Source: Mycobacterium sp.
GTDB taxonomy: Bacteria > Actinomycetota > Actinomycetes > Mycobacteriales > Mycobacteriaceae
NCBI GenBank assembly: GCA_021732005.1
Contig: JAKFVT010000027.1
Coordinates: forward strand, 145,010-209,009
Length of the DNA: 64,000 bases
Reading direction: 5' to 3'
Shown: positions 23,518-35,902 of the stretch, one piece after another
How the letters are laid out: each line of letters opens with the position of its first letter
Position numbering within the stretch: position 1 is the first letter of the stretch
The notes under the pieces: generated by a model
The model's input: the letters and a program-made list of their open reading frames with translations, nothing else
Databases searched by the model: none
Told to the model about the DNA's origin: nothing
Made by a program: the position numbers and the translations under genes

Positions 23518-24207
23518 CTAGGTCTCGATGATGCGGGTCAGGTACGGCGTCATACCTGCGGTGCGGACCGGGCTGACGGTCACGTGACCGGCCGCCGACG
23601 ATGCCTCGAGCATCTGCCCGTTGCCCAGGTAGATGGTGACGTGCTGGGTCCCGCCGGGTCCGTAGAAGATCAGATCGCCGCGCTTCGCCTGCGACGGCGG
23701 GATGTGCCGGCCGGCGTTGTACTGATCGCCGGAGTACTTGGGAATCTGCACGCCGACGCCGGCGAAGGCGTACCGGGTGAAGCCCGAGCAGTCGTAGCCC
23801 ACCTTGCCGGCGTCTTCCTCCACGCCGGCACTGGGCCCGTTGATCGCGCCGCCACCCCACGAGTACGGGACGCCCTGCTGCGATGCGCCCCGGGCGATGA
23901 CGTATTCGATGGCCTGCGGTCCGCGAACCCGGCTGCCCGGCAGCGCCGACGGCGAGCCGCCGAAGCCCAGACCGGACAGGAACTTGCGGCCCAGGTCCAT
24001 GGTCGCCTGGGCGGCCTGCTGAGTGACCTGCAGCGAGGCGTTGGCCATCGCGACCGGATCACCGGGTGCTCCCGCGCTCAGGATCTTGGGCAGCGTCGGA
24101 TCCCACTCGCCCGGATCGGCATTGGCCGGGCTGGCGATGCCCAGCCCCAACGTGAGTGCCGTCAGGATCGTCCCGACGAAGAGCCGTCGAGAAGTGTTGC
24201 GAGACAT
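23518..24207 (-). CDS. ripB: RipB, secreted NlpC/P60 peptidoglycan endopeptidase
   Basis: A D-Glu-mDAP endopeptidase acting on cell-wall stem peptides. The 229-residue precursor has a cleavable signal peptide (SRRLFVGTILTALTLGLGIASPANA-DPG). An NlpC/P60 domain fills the C-terminal half, with Cys140 (YDCSGF), His189 (TQHVTIY) and Glu201 as catalytic triad. The spacing is the same as in RipA. It lacks the coiled-coil region of RipA. It begins 13 nt after the ripA stop, so the two are co-transcribed. Confidence 0.94.
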   Translation of the reverse strand: MSRNTSRRLFVGTILTALTLGLGIASPANADPGEWDPTLPKILSAGAPGDPVAMANASLQVTQQAAQATMDLGRKFLSGLGFGGSPSALPGSRVRGPQAIEYVIARGASQQGVPYSWGGGAINGPSAGVEEDAGKVGYDCSGFTRYAFAGVGVQIPKYSGDQYNAGRHIPPSQAKRGDLIFYGPGGTQHVTIYLGNGQMLEASSAAGHVTVSPVRTAGMTPYLTRIIET

Positions 24208-24220
24208 GGGTGAAACTCCG

Positions 24221-25678
24221 TCAGTATTCGATGTAGCGGATGACGAACGGTGTCATGCCACTGGTACGCACCGGTGAGATCTTGACGCTCGATCCGGTGT
24301 AGGGAGCCTCGAGCATCTGGCCCTGGCCCAGGTAGAGCGTCACGTGCTGGCTGCCGCCCGGGCCGTAGAAGATCACGTCACCGCGGCGCATCTGCGACGA
24401 CGGGATCTTGCGGCCCATGTTGTATTGCGACCCCGAGTAGTGCGGCAGTTTGATGCCGACGCCGGCGAACGCGTAGAGGATCAGCCCCGAGCAGTCGAAG
24501 CCGACGGTGCCTGCGCCGCTGTCGATGCCGTTACTGGGGCCGGTGGCGGTCCCGCCGCCCCACGAGTACGGCACGCCCATCTGGGACATGGCGCGTTTGA
24601 TGACGTACTCGGAGGCCTGCGCGCCGTTGGCGTACGGGATCACGCCGTTGGTGATGCCGGTGTCGTCGGGCTTCAGAATGCCGAGCTTTTGCAGGAAGCT
24701 CTTGCCCATCTGCTTGGTCGCGTTCAGCGACGACGACGAGATCTGCAGGACGGCGTTGATGATCTGGATCGGGTCGCCGGAGACGAAGGCGCTGGGCACC
24801 ATCGGCAGCGTGGTGTCCCATTCGGAGGCACTGCCGTAGGGCGGGATCGTCCCGCCGCCCGGCGCCTTCGGCGAGCCGGGGGCGGCCGGGTCCCAACGAT
24901 CCCCCGGGGTCGCCGGGCCGGTCGCCGCCGATTGTGGAACCGCCGCAGGCGAATTCGCGGGCGCCGACCACTGCCGGGCGGCGTCGAGCTTGTCCTGGGC
25001 GGTCTTGCGCTCGGCGGCCAGCCGGTTGATCTCGGCCTGCTGGTCGGTGAACGTCTGCTTGGCCGCGGTCAGCGCGTCGACCGCGGACTGCTGGCTGGCC
25101 TCGGCGTCGGCGAGGGCCTTGTCGGCGTTGTCCTTGGCCAGCCGGGCCGCGGACTCCTGGTTGATCTGTTCGGTGCGGGCCCGTTGCAGGTCGGTCATCA
25201 CCTGCTGCGAGCTGACCGCCAGGGTCTGCCCCACCGAGGCGGTGGACAGGATGTCCTCGGGGTTGGTCGCCATGACCAGCGAGGCCGACGGCCCGTTGAT
25301 GTAGGTCGCGGCGGCGAAGGTGTCGAATCGCTTCTGGGCGTCGGCAATTGCGGCATTGGCGTCCTTCACCCCTTGCGCGCTGGCGTCGACCTTTTCCTGG
25401 GCCGCGGCCGCCGCGTCACGCGCGGTCTGGACGTCGACGAGTGCTTTGTTGACGCTTTCCTGCTCGGCCTGCACCTTGGCGCCGATGTCCTGCAGCCGCT
25501 GGTTGGCGTCGGCGACATCGGCGATCAGCCCTGCGATGGTGGTGGGCGCGGCACCGGGCTCGGCCTGGGCCAGTCCGGGCATCGTGAACGTCATGGCGAC
25601 GCTGAGCGCCAGCGGGCCCACCGGCTTGGCGATCCTAATGGCCGGCCGGACAAGAGAGCCGCGAAGGGAACGTCTCAT
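24221..25678 (-). CDS. ripA: RipA, secreted NlpC/P60 endopeptidase for septal cleavage
   Basis: RipA hydrolyses peptidoglycan cross-link stems at the septum and is needed for daughter-cell separation in mycobacteria. The 485-residue precursor has a signal peptide ending near AQA-EPG (about residue 39), a long Ala/Asp/Gln-rich coiled coil (about 45-245) that inhibits or positions the enzyme, a Pro/Gly-rich linker (about 245-300), and an NlpC/P60 domain with Cys396, His445 and Glu457. The Cys-His-Glu spacing equals that of M. tuberculosis RipA. GAGGAG lies about 11 nt before the ATG. Its 195-bp upstream gap contains paired GTCACA repeats that fit MtrA sites. Confidence 0.95.
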   Translation of the reverse strand: MRRSLRGSLVRPAIRIAKPVGPLALSVAMTFTMPGLAQAEPGAAPTTIAGLIADVADANQRLQDIGAKVQAEQESVNKALVDVQTARDAAAAAQEKVDASAQGVKDANAAIADAQKRFDTFAAATYINGPSASLVMATNPEDILSTASVGQTLAVSSQQVMTDLQRARTEQINQESAARLAKDNADKALADAEASQQSAVDALTAAKQTFTDQQAEINRLAAERKTAQDKLDAARQWSAPANSPAAVPQSAATGPATPGDRWDPAAPGSPKAPGGGTIPPYGSASEWDTTLPMVPSAFVSGDPIQIINAVLQISSSSLNATKQMGKSFLQKLGILKPDDTGITNGVIPYANGAQASEYVIKRAMSQMGVPYSWGGGTATGPSNGIDSGAGTVGFDCSGLILYAFAGVGIKLPHYSGSQYNMGRKIPSSQMRRGDVIFYGPGGSQHVTLYLGQGQMLEAPYTGSSVKISPVRTSGMTPFVIRYIEY

Positions 25679-25728
25679 TCGACCCTGGTCTCCTCTGCTT
25701 CACACGTGCAGTCACGCCAGCAACAGAT

Positions 25729-25743
25729 GTCACATGAGTCACA
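25729..25743 (+). promoter_or_regulatory. MtrA-type direct repeat upstream of ripA (site 1)
   Basis: GTCACA-TGA-GTCACA, two perfect hexamers with 9-bp period, lies about 50-65 bp before the ripA start. The response regulator MtrA is reported to bind paired GTCACA motifs and to control ripA and other cell-division genes. Confidence 0.6.
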
Positions 25744-25773
25744 TCATTAACAATGGCGACAGTTGCACCGTAC

Positions 25774-25788
25774 GTCACATTTGTCGCA
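25774..25788 (+). promoter_or_regulatory. MtrA-type direct repeat upstream of ripA (site 2)
   Basis: GTCACA-TTT-GTCGCA has the same 9-bp period as site 1, with one mismatch in the second hexamer. It starts 45 bp from the start of site 1, so two dimers could bind about four helical turns apart. A lone GTCACG at 25711-25716 may be a third, weaker half site. Confidence 0.5.
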
Positions 25789-25873
25789 GAGGAAACTTCC
25801 GGCAAGAATTACATGTTTGTCATTTACGGGATGTTGCCGAAAAGTAATCTTATTGATTTGCCAGGGATGGCTA

Positions 25874-26434
25874 TTATCCCTGCTCAGATGCCATATCGCT
25901 AGGTTGCGAACGGCGGGCTCGAAGCTGCAGAACCCGGGTCAAAACAGCCGCTACAGCCACCCCGATCACAAGCGTGATCGTTAATCCGATCCAGGGAAAG
26001 TCGGGGGTTTGCAATTGATCGACAAATGCCTGCGTACCGACCACCGGATTGGGCGCCGTCTTGGCCACGTCCTGACCCGCCTCGAGGATGACGCGGTCAT
26101 AGGTTGTGCTGTACGTCCCCGCCCACCCGGGGCTGAGGACCAGCACCGTAGAGCCGGGATTGCCCTGCCCGATCTCGGTGGCGATATCGCGCAGCGGGGT
26201 GTCGATCGCCGGGCTCTTGTCCATCACGACGACCTTGAGATCGATGCCGTGTCCCTTGGCCGAGGCCACCACCCTCTGCAAGGCGGCGACGTCGGCCGCG
26301 GGTGCGGCGACACCGTCGGCGGCCACATCGGCCTTGACCGCGGCCAGGCACTGGTCGACCGGAGTCGACGGGGCAAGCCCGGCACTGCTGCACACCTCCA
26401 CCGGGATGAAGGTCGGCGCGTGCGGAATCGTCAC
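25874..26434 (-). CDS. Small conserved membrane protein (Rv1476-like)
   Basis: A 186-residue protein of unknown function. It begins VTIPHAPTFIPVEVC, and a C-terminal transmembrane helix (WIGLTITLVIGVAVAAVLTRVL) is followed by a short basic tail. The middle (IDLKVVVMDKSPAIDTPLRDIATEIGQ, then STVLVLSPGWAGTYS) resembles the DUF6676/Rv1476 family and suggests an extracytoplasmic domain anchored at its C-terminus. I chose GTG 26434 over the longer frame because the length then equals that of Rv1476, and TACCGT lies 8 nt upstream without a Shine-Dalgarno. It is divergent from acn and precedes ripA. Confidence 0.8.
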   Translation of the reverse strand: MTIPHAPTFIPVEVCSSAGLAPSTPVDQCLAAVKADVAADGVAAPAADVAALQRVVASAKGHGIDLKVVVMDKSPAIDTPLRDIATEIGQGNPGSTVLVLSPGWAGTYSTTYDRVILEAGQDVAKTAPNPVVGTQAFVDQLQTPDFPWIGLTITLVIGVAVAAVLTRVLQLRARRSQPSDMASEQG

Positions 26435-26539
26435 GGTCCGAAACGGTACCGCGCGGCCCACCCCGGGGTGGCACCACGCGCCGGAGAAGACAAGACTGGG
26501 TGTTGGCCCGCCGGCCGTGGCGGACACCGAACCACCCCT

Positions 26540-26560
26540 TTAACAGGACAGCCGTACTGT

Positions 26561-26563
<3 letters not shown>
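26540..26563. promoter_or_regulatory. AcnR operator in the acn promoter
   Basis: A 24-bp site with perfect 7-bp arms TTAACAG/CTGTTAA. Inside it, 26544-26559 reads CAGGACAGCCGTACTG, an exact fit to the consensus CAGNACNNNCGTACTG described for AcnR upstream of corynebacterial and mycobacterial acn genes. It overlaps the promoter, just before the -10 box, so binding would block RNA polymerase. The regulator gene follows acn. Confidence 0.8.
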
Positions 26564-29446
<2,883 letters not shown>

Positions 29447-29453
29447 CTCCGAC

Positions 29454-30023
29454 GTGCCCAGGGTCAGCGAGGATCATCTGGCGGCCCGCCGCCGCCAGAT
29501 CCTCGACGGCGCACGGCGCTGCTTCGCCGAGTACGGCTATGAGCAGGCGACCGTGCGCCGGCTGGAGCAGACCATCGGTCTGTCGCGCGGTGCGATCTTC
29601 CATCACTACCGCGACAAGGACACACTGTTCTTTGCACTCGCCCGCGAGGATGCCGCGCGGATGGCCGAGGTGGCGGCACGCGAGGGTCTCATCCAGGTGA
29701 TGCGGGACATGCTGGCCGCGCCCGATCAATTCGATTGGCTTGCCACACGATTGGAGATCGCCCGCAAGCTGCGAAACGACCCGGTGTTTCATCAGGGCTG
29801 GGTGGAGCGCTCAGCGGAATTGGCCTCGGCGACCTCGGAGCGGCTGCGCCAGCAGAAGCAGGCCGGCCGGCTACGCGATGACGTGGCGCCCGACGTGTTG
29901 CAGTGCTACCTGGACCTGGTGCTCGACGGACTGGTCGCGCGGCTGGCGACGGGCGAAGATCCCCAGCGACTTTCGGCAGTGCTGGATCTGGTGGAGGATT
30001 CGGTGCGGGCTACCGACGCGTGA
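29454..30023 (+). CDS. acnR: TetR-family repressor AcnR
   Basis: A 189-residue TetR-family protein. The N-terminal helix-turn-helix reads RRQILDGARRCFAEYGYEQATVRRLEQTIGLSRGAIFHHYRDKDTLF; an all-helical ligand domain follows. The gene starts 7 nt after the acn stop with no separate Shine-Dalgarno, so it is co-transcribed and probably coupled. The exact AcnR consensus at the acn promoter makes it a negative autoregulator of acn-acnR. Known AcnR proteins respond to citrate and Mg2+. GTG 29454 is the best start because coding similarity begins there, although the frame is open upstream inside acn. Confidence 0.9.
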   Translation: MPRVSEDHLAARRRQILDGARRCFAEYGYEQATVRRLEQTIGLSRGAIFHHYRDKDTLFFALAREDAARMAEVAAREGLIQVMRDMLAAPDQFDWLATRLEIARKLRNDPVFHQGWVERSAELASATSERLRQQKQAGRLRDDVAPDVLQCYLDLVLDGLVARLATGEDPQRLSAVLDLVEDSVRATDA

Positions 30024-30198
30024 CGTGATTGGGCCCGCCGCGGCTGCGCATCGTGGTCCCGGACTCGCGCAGCAGCGCATGGATCGAACCGTACGAACGG
30101 CCCGTCGACGCCACCAGGGTGCGAATGCTCGCGCCGCCCTCGTAGGCGTTTCGCAGAGTGTCCAGCAACTGGTCTCGAGCTTCGTTGGGCTTCCTCAT
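30010..30198 (-). CDS. Small helix-turn-helix protein (Rv1473A-like)
   Basis: A 62-residue basic protein consisting of little more than one HTH: RDQLLDTLRNAYEGGASIRTLVASTGRSYGSIHALLRES, followed by a basic tail. It corresponds to Rv1473A and resembles the small WhiJ/BldB-independent HTH proteins of actinobacteria. ATG 30198 is chosen because GGGAGGG lies 5 nt upstream; the frame opens 12 codons earlier without such a site. The 3' end overlaps acnR by 14 bp, tail to tail. Its DNA target is unknown. Confidence 0.78.
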   Translation of the reverse strand: MRKPNEARDQLLDTLRNAYEGGASIRTLVASTGRSYGSIHALLRESGTTMRSRGGPNHVTRR

Positions 30199-30294
30199 GA
30201 TCACCCTCCCCGGTGGATCCACGCCGATAGGCATGAGAGTAGAAGCGCGGGTCGGCGAGTTGGGGGGAATGACCGAAATCGTTTATGCCAGTTG

Positions 30295-31923
<1,629 letters not shown>

Positions 31924-31938
31924 GCGCGCTACTCCTTG

Positions 31939-32763
31939 TTAAGTCTTGTCGTCGGTGAAGACCGGGGCGCGGTTCTCGGCGCGCGCAGCGACCGCCTCTT
32001 CGAAGTTGGCGGTGAGCAGGCGCACATAAAGCTGCCCGAGGCCCTCGGCCTGCATATGCCCTTCCAGGCTACCGGCGTCTAGTCCACTCCACAGCGTCCG
32101 CTTGGTCAACTCGGTTCCGGGCCGGGAGAACGCCGCGATGCGGGCAGCGATCTCGAAGGCGGCCGGCAGCAGGTCCTCGTCGGGCACCTGACGGGACACC
32201 AGTCCGATCCGTTCGGCCTCCTGCGCATCGACGTCGCGCCCCGTGAGCATGATCTCGAAGGCCCGCGACGAGCCGATCGCGCGGGGCAGCAGGTAACTCA
32301 GGCCCAGTTCACTGGCCGTGAGTCCGTTGTTGATGCCGGCGGCGCGGAAATAGGCGCCGCTGGAGGCCACCCGGATGTCGGCGGCCAGCGCCAGACACAA
32401 CCCGCCGCCGATGGCCGCGCCGTTGACCGCGGCGATGATCGGCTGGTGCAGCTTGCGCATGGCGAGAATCACATCGTCGAGCACGTCCATCGACCGCAGC
32501 CCGAACGACGGGCGGGTCAGCCCGGCGACGTGCGGGACCGAGCCGGCGGACTTGTGGTCGGCGCCGGACGAGAACCCCCGGCCGGCGCCGGTCAGCACGA
32601 CCGCACGCACGTCGTTGTCGTGCTTGAGTTCGGTGAGGACTTCCCGCAACGGCAGCATGACGTCAAACGCCATGGAGTTCATCCGCTCGGGCCGGTTCAG
32701 GGTGACCAGAGCGATGTTGGGCTGCGGTTTTTCGACGAGGACGAAACCTGTGTCACGAATCAC
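31939..32763 (-). CDS. echA12: Enoyl-CoA hydratase/isomerase family protein (EchA12-like)
   Basis: A crotonase-fold protein of 274 residues. The oxyanion-hole segments are GAGRGFSSGADHKS and VNGAAIGGGLCLALAADIRV; the helix ASELGLSYLLPRAIGSSRAFEIMLTGR is typical. The acidic residue expected in the second active-site helix is replaced by a Ser/Glu context (LTASELGLSY), so the precise reaction is uncertain. It lies between trxA (26 nt) and the ABC-F gene (15 nt) on the same strand, the position of Rv1472 echA12. Start GTG 32763 has only a weak Shine-Dalgarno. Confidence 0.88.
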   Translation of the reverse strand: MIRDTGFVLVEKPQPNIALVTLNRPERMNSMAFDVMLPLREVLTELKHDNDVRAVVLTGAGRGFSSGADHKSAGSVPHVAGLTRPSFGLRSMDVLDDVILAMRKLHQPIIAAVNGAAIGGGLCLALAADIRVASSGAYFRAAGINNGLTASELGLSYLLPRAIGSSRAFEIMLTGRDVDAQEAERIGLVSRQVPDEDLLPAAFEIAARIAAFSRPGTELTKRTLWSGLDAGSLEGHMQAEGLGQLYVRLLTANFEEAVAARAENRAPVFTDDKT

Positions 32764-32789
32764 CGTTGCACGGTAACCCGCCTACGGGA

Positions 32790-33149
32790 TCAGGCGTCCT
32801 TGGACTGGGACGAGACCGCCGAGTCGACGTCGAACTCTTTGACCTGGCGGATGAGGTCCTCCAGCGCCGCGGGCGGAAGTGCACCAGCCTGGTTGAAAAT
32901 CAGCTTGCCCTTTTTGAACGCCATCAGCGTCGGGATGGAGCGGATCTCAGCGGCGGCCGCCAGTTCCTGCTCGGCCTCGGTGTCGACCTTGCCGTAGACG
33001 ACGTCCGGGTGCTGTTCCGACGACGCGGTGAAGGTCGGCGCGAAGGCCCGGCACGGTCCGCACCACGACGCCCAGAAGTCGACCAGCACGATGTCGTTGC
33101 CGGTGATGGTGTCGTTGAAGTTCTGTGCGGTCAGGTCTTGGGTAGCCAC
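32790..33149 (-). CDS. trxA: Thioredoxin TrxA
   Basis: A 119-residue thioredoxin with the redox motif WCGPC (Cys30, Cys33) and the cis-Pro region RSIPTLMAFKKGK. The frame extends upstream into the intergenic repeat, but GTG 33149 gives the family length and has AGGAC a few nt before it. Unlike the M. tuberculosis neighbourhood there is no trxB1 next to it; echA12 follows directly. It reduces protein disulfides in the cytoplasm. Confidence 0.92.
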   Translation of the reverse strand: MATQDLTAQNFNDTITGNDIVLVDFWASWCGPCRAFAPTFTASSEQHPDVVYGKVDTEAEQELAAAAEIRSIPTLMAFKKGKLIFNQAGALPPAALEDLIRQVKEFDVDSAVSSQSKDA

Positions 33150-33186
33150 GTCAGTCCTAACGTCTGGTTGTCGCTGTGTGTTCCCT

Positions 33187-33228
33187 GTAGCTCTCAATAC
33201 AAACGGGGTAGCTGTCAATACAAACGGG
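33187..33228. repeat. Tandem 21-bp duplication covering the oxidoreductase stop codon
   Basis: Two adjacent 21-bp units (33187-33207 and 33208-33228) differ at one position (C/G). The second unit includes the last codons and TGA of the Old Yellow Enzyme gene; the first is its copy in the non-coding spacer toward trxA. This looks like a recent slippage or unequal-exchange event. Confidence 0.85.
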
Positions 33229-34333
33229 CCAGCGCAGTGGCCGCTTCGAAACCACCGAACTCGTCGAGCTTGCCGTCGCGCAGGTGGTTGACCCACGCCG
33301 GGTCGGCGAGCAGGGCACGCCCGACAGCGACGATGTCGAATTCACCGGCCTCGAACTGGTCGAGCAGCCGGTCGATGGGCGACGGCGGGATCGGCCCGCT
33401 GCCCTCGCCCGGGTTGAACTCGGTCTCCAGGCCCACCGACCCGACGGCGATGACGGGCAGGCCGGTCATCTTCTTCGTCCAGCCGGCCAGACTCAGTTGC
33501 GGGTCTTCGCCGGGGAAGCCGGGCAGGTAGTGCCGTCGCGTCGACGGGTGCAGTACGTCCACACCGGCCTGGACCAGCGGGGCCAGCAGTTGCTCGAGTT
33601 CTGCTGCGCTGCCGGCCACCTGCGCGTCGTAGCGGTTCATCTTCCACTGCGAAAAGCGGTAGATGATCGGGAAGCCGGGGCCGACGGCCGCACGCACCGC
33701 GGCGACCACCTCGGCCGGGAACCGGGTGCGCGCCGCCAGCGAGCCGCCGTAGCCGTCGGTGCGGCGATTGGTGTGCTCCCAGAGGAATTGGTCCAGCAGG
33801 TAGCCGTGGGCGCCGTGGATCTCCACGGCGTCGAAGCCGGCCGCCTGCGCGTTGGCGGCTGCCAGCGCGTACGCATGCGCGAGCGCCGGCAGCTCCTCGA
33901 TGTCCAGTGCCCGGCCGGTCGCGCCGCCGCCGATGTCGATGCCCGACGGGCTGACCGGCGTCTGGTCGGGGCGGTCGCCGTCGTGGACACCGCGCGCGAC
34001 GCCCTGATGCCAGAGCTGGGCGGCTATCGTCGCACCCTCGGCGTGCACGGCGTCGGTGACTGCGCGCCAGCCGGCCAGCACATCATCGCCGTCGAGGTTG
34101 GGGATGCGGTCCGGCCAGCCGGCGGCCGAGTGTGGAATCCGAACGCCCTCAGTGATGATCAGTCCGGTGCCGCCTGCCGCCCGGCGGCCGTAGTAGGCGG
34201 CCACATCGGCTCCCGGGATGCCGCCCGGCGAGGCGGCGCGGGTCATCGGTGCCATCGCGAACCGGTTCGGCACGGTCAGCGACCCGACTGTCAACGGGGT
34301 GAACAGCTCCTGCACGCCGAATGCATCATCCAT
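33215..34333 (-). CDS. Old Yellow Enzyme family NADH:flavin oxidoreductase
   Basis: An FMN-dependent TIM-barrel ene-reductase of 372 residues. The family marks are LTVPNRFAMAPMTRA at the first strand, IAAQLWHQG, the substrate-anion pair and following helix in VEIHGAHGYLLDQFLWEHTNRRTDGYGGS, and the FMN-phosphate strand VAVGRALLADPAWV. The frame continues upstream, but homology starts at ATG 34333 (MDDAFGVQELFTPL). The start overlaps the previous gene by 8 bp, implying coupling. The substrate is unknown; such enzymes reduce activated alkenes or nitro groups. M. tuberculosis has fadE15, a PE_PGRS gene and ctpD at this place, so this is a lineage-specific insertion. Confidence 0.88.
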   Translation of the reverse strand: MDDAFGVQELFTPLTVGSLTVPNRFAMAPMTRAASPGGIPGADVAAYYGRRAAGGTGLIITEGVRIPHSAAGWPDRIPNLDGDDVLAGWRAVTDAVHAEGATIAAQLWHQGVARGVHDGDRPDQTPVSPSGIDIGGGATGRALDIEELPALAHAYALAAANAQAAGFDAVEIHGAHGYLLDQFLWEHTNRRTDGYGGSLAARTRFPAEVVAAVRAAVGPGFPIIYRFSQWKMNRYDAQVAGSAAELEQLLAPLVQAGVDVLHPSTRRHYLPGFPGEDPQLSLAGWTKKMTGLPVIAVGSVGLETEFNPGEGSGPIPPSPIDRLLDQFEAGEFDIVAVGRALLADPAWVNHLRDGKLDEFGGFEAATALARLY

Positions 34334-34991
34334 GACGCGTTGCAACGCCGCCGCCGACCGCGTTGATTCCTCGCCGGAAGAAGTCGGCGATGTCGGTGGC
34401 CAGGGAGTCGACGTCGGCGGCGAGATCGAGTGCGCGCACGGCGCCGAAGGGCGCGTTCCACAGCGGTCCGGTGCGTGGCGCGGTGGTGAAGTCCCACGGG
34501 CCGACGTAGGCGTACGGCAGTTCGTGGAAATCGTCGCCCGCCGAGACCCCGTAGTTGACCTCCTCGACCGTGGCCGCGACGTCCAGGTGTTCGGGCCAGA
34601 GCACCGGATGCGCTCCTGGCAGAACGGCTTTGATCGCAAACCCGCCGGCGTAGAGGCTGCGGTAGATGGCGTCGGCGGCGCCGGTGTCGATCTCCAGAAC
34701 GGTGTCGGGCCCCAATTCGGCGACCGAGTGATACACCGTGGCCGGCGGCGGACCGACATCGAGCCTGGTGGCCGCGGCCAGGTCACGCACCCGGCCCGTC
34801 AGCGGGATGCTGCCGTCCGGCCACACCAGCGCGGTCCCCTGCACCGCGATCGCCAGCGTGGTGGCGGTGAAGCCATCCGGCCGGACGGCCAGCCGGATCG
34901 TCCCCGTCGCGCGGTACTGCGGCCCGGCAAGGAAGCTCTCGGCGATGCCGTGCAATTGGCGCCGGGTGGCCACCACCCTGGGTTCCGCCAT
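34326..34991 (-). CDS. Conserved protein of unknown function
   Basis: A 221-residue soluble protein that I do not recognise. Features seen: an early segment LHGIAESFLAGPQYRATGTIRLAVRPDGF, a central IDTGAADAIYRSLYAGGFAIKAVLP, and a Trp/His/Asp-rich block WPEHLDVAATVEEVNYGVSAGDDFHELPYAYVGPWDF, which could hold an active site. ATG 34991 is used because it overlaps the upstream stop by one base (TGATG) and the preceding residues of the open frame are compositionally unlike protein. It lies in a three-gene run with a membrane protein and the Old Yellow Enzyme. Confidence 0.7.
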   Translation of the reverse strand: MAEPRVVATRRQLHGIAESFLAGPQYRATGTIRLAVRPDGFTATTLAIAVQGTALVWPDGSIPLTGRVRDLAAATRLDVGPPPATVYHSVAELGPDTVLEIDTGAADAIYRSLYAGGFAIKAVLPGAHPVLWPEHLDVAATVEEVNYGVSAGDDFHELPYAYVGPWDFTTAPRTGPLWNAPFGAVRALDLAADVDSLATDIADFFRRGINAVGGGVATRHG

Positions 34992-35560
34992 CACCCGGCC
35001 GTTCCCCGGGTCCGCTCGATGAGCGCCACCGCACGCTCGCGGGCACGATCGGCGTTGGTCAGCAACTGATCTCGGCGGCCGGGCCACCAGAACAGCTCGA
35101 AACCCAGCAGCACCAGGTACACGCAGGACGCGATGACGTCGCGGGTGGAGCCGAACATCGCATCCCACGCCGCGGTTCCGATCGCGACGACGAGGATCAG
35201 GGGCAGCACCCACCGGAATGGCCGCCCGGTCTCGGCGGACCTGCGCAGGCCGTCGGCGTAGTCCACCACCGGCTGCGCCAGGGCGGGGTCGCCGATGCGG
35301 CCGCCCCAGCGGGTGACCCCGGCGACGCGCACGCGTTGTTCACCGGTCAGCGCCGTGGCGCCGGGCCAGTACTTGGCCATCCGCAGGCCCAGCCAGATCC
35401 CGTAGACCGCCGTGATGATGGCGGCGGCCGCCAGGGCGGCGAACCACAGTCCGGAGTCCAGCCACGCCAGCAGGCCGATGACGACGCCGGCGCCCACGCC
35501 GACCGTGACGGCCCGCACCACCGCGCCGCCGCGCCACACGAAGGCGGGGACGGTGAGCAT
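34991..35560 (-). CDS. Integral membrane protein of unknown function
   Basis: A 189-residue protein with about four hydrophobic segments in two pairs: VVRAVTVGVGAGVVIGLLAWL with LWFAALAAAAIITAVYGIWLGL, then FRWVLPLILVVAIGTAAW with VIASCVYLVLLGFELFWW. A soluble loop of about 50 residues lies between the pairs and a short basic tail ends the chain. No family motif is recognised. It starts 10 nt after the sufT stop, in line with the suf operon, and overlaps the following unknown gene by one base, so it may be transcribed from the suf promoter. Confidence 0.7.
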   Translation of the reverse strand: MLTVPAFVWRGGAVVRAVTVGVGAGVVIGLLAWLDSGLWFAALAAAAIITAVYGIWLGLRMAKYWPGATALTGEQRVRVAGVTRWGGRIGDPALAQPVVDYADGLRRSAETGRPFRWVLPLILVVAIGTAAWDAMFGSTRDVIASCVYLVLLGFELFWWPGRRDQLLTNADRARERAVALIERTRGTAG

Positions 35561-35569
35561 CAGCTCAGA

Positions 35570-35902
35570 TTAGACAGTGAATCCCAGCGCGCGGAGCTGT
35601 TCGCGGCCGTCCTCGGTGATCTTGTCCGGGCCCCACGGCGGGTTCCACACCCAGTTGATCTTGGCCTCGTTGACCAGCCCGGCACCGACCAGCGCGGTGA
35701 GGGTCTGGTCTTCGATGACGTCGGTCAGCGGACAGGCCGCCGAGGTCAGCGTCATGTCGATGAGCGCCACCGTCCCGGCGTCGCCCTTCTCCACGTTGAG
35801 GTCGTAGACCAGACCGAGGTCGACGACGTTGATCCCCAGCTCGGGATCCACCACGTCGCGCATGGCCTCCTCGATATCGTCGAGCAGGTTGGGTTCCGTC
35901 AT
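35570..35902 (-). CDS. sufT: SufT/MIP18-like iron-sulfur assembly protein (DUF59)
   Basis: A 110-residue DUF59 protein matching Rv1466. Conserved features are VVDPELGINVVDLGLVYDL, MTLTSAACPLTDVIE with the family Cys, and VWNPPWGPDKITEDGREQLRALG. DUF59 proteins help deliver iron-sulfur clusters to targets. The start at ATG 35902 overlaps the sufU stop by 4 bp (ATGA). It is the last clearly functional member of the suf operon. A longer open frame upstream overlaps sufU and is not used. Confidence 0.9.
   Translation of the reverse strand: MTEPNLLDDIEEAMRDVVDPELGINVVDLGLVYDLNVEKGDAGTVALIDMTLTSAACPLTDVIEDQTLTALVGAGLVNEAKINWVWNPPWGPDKITEDGREQLRALGFTV

Noticed and set aside
25679..25873. Possible c-di-AMP (ydaO-type) riboswitch before ripA, as found before some actinobacterial wall hydrolases.
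   Set aside because: The conserved ydaO core segments could not be found on the ripA-sense strand; paired GTCACA repeats explain the region better.
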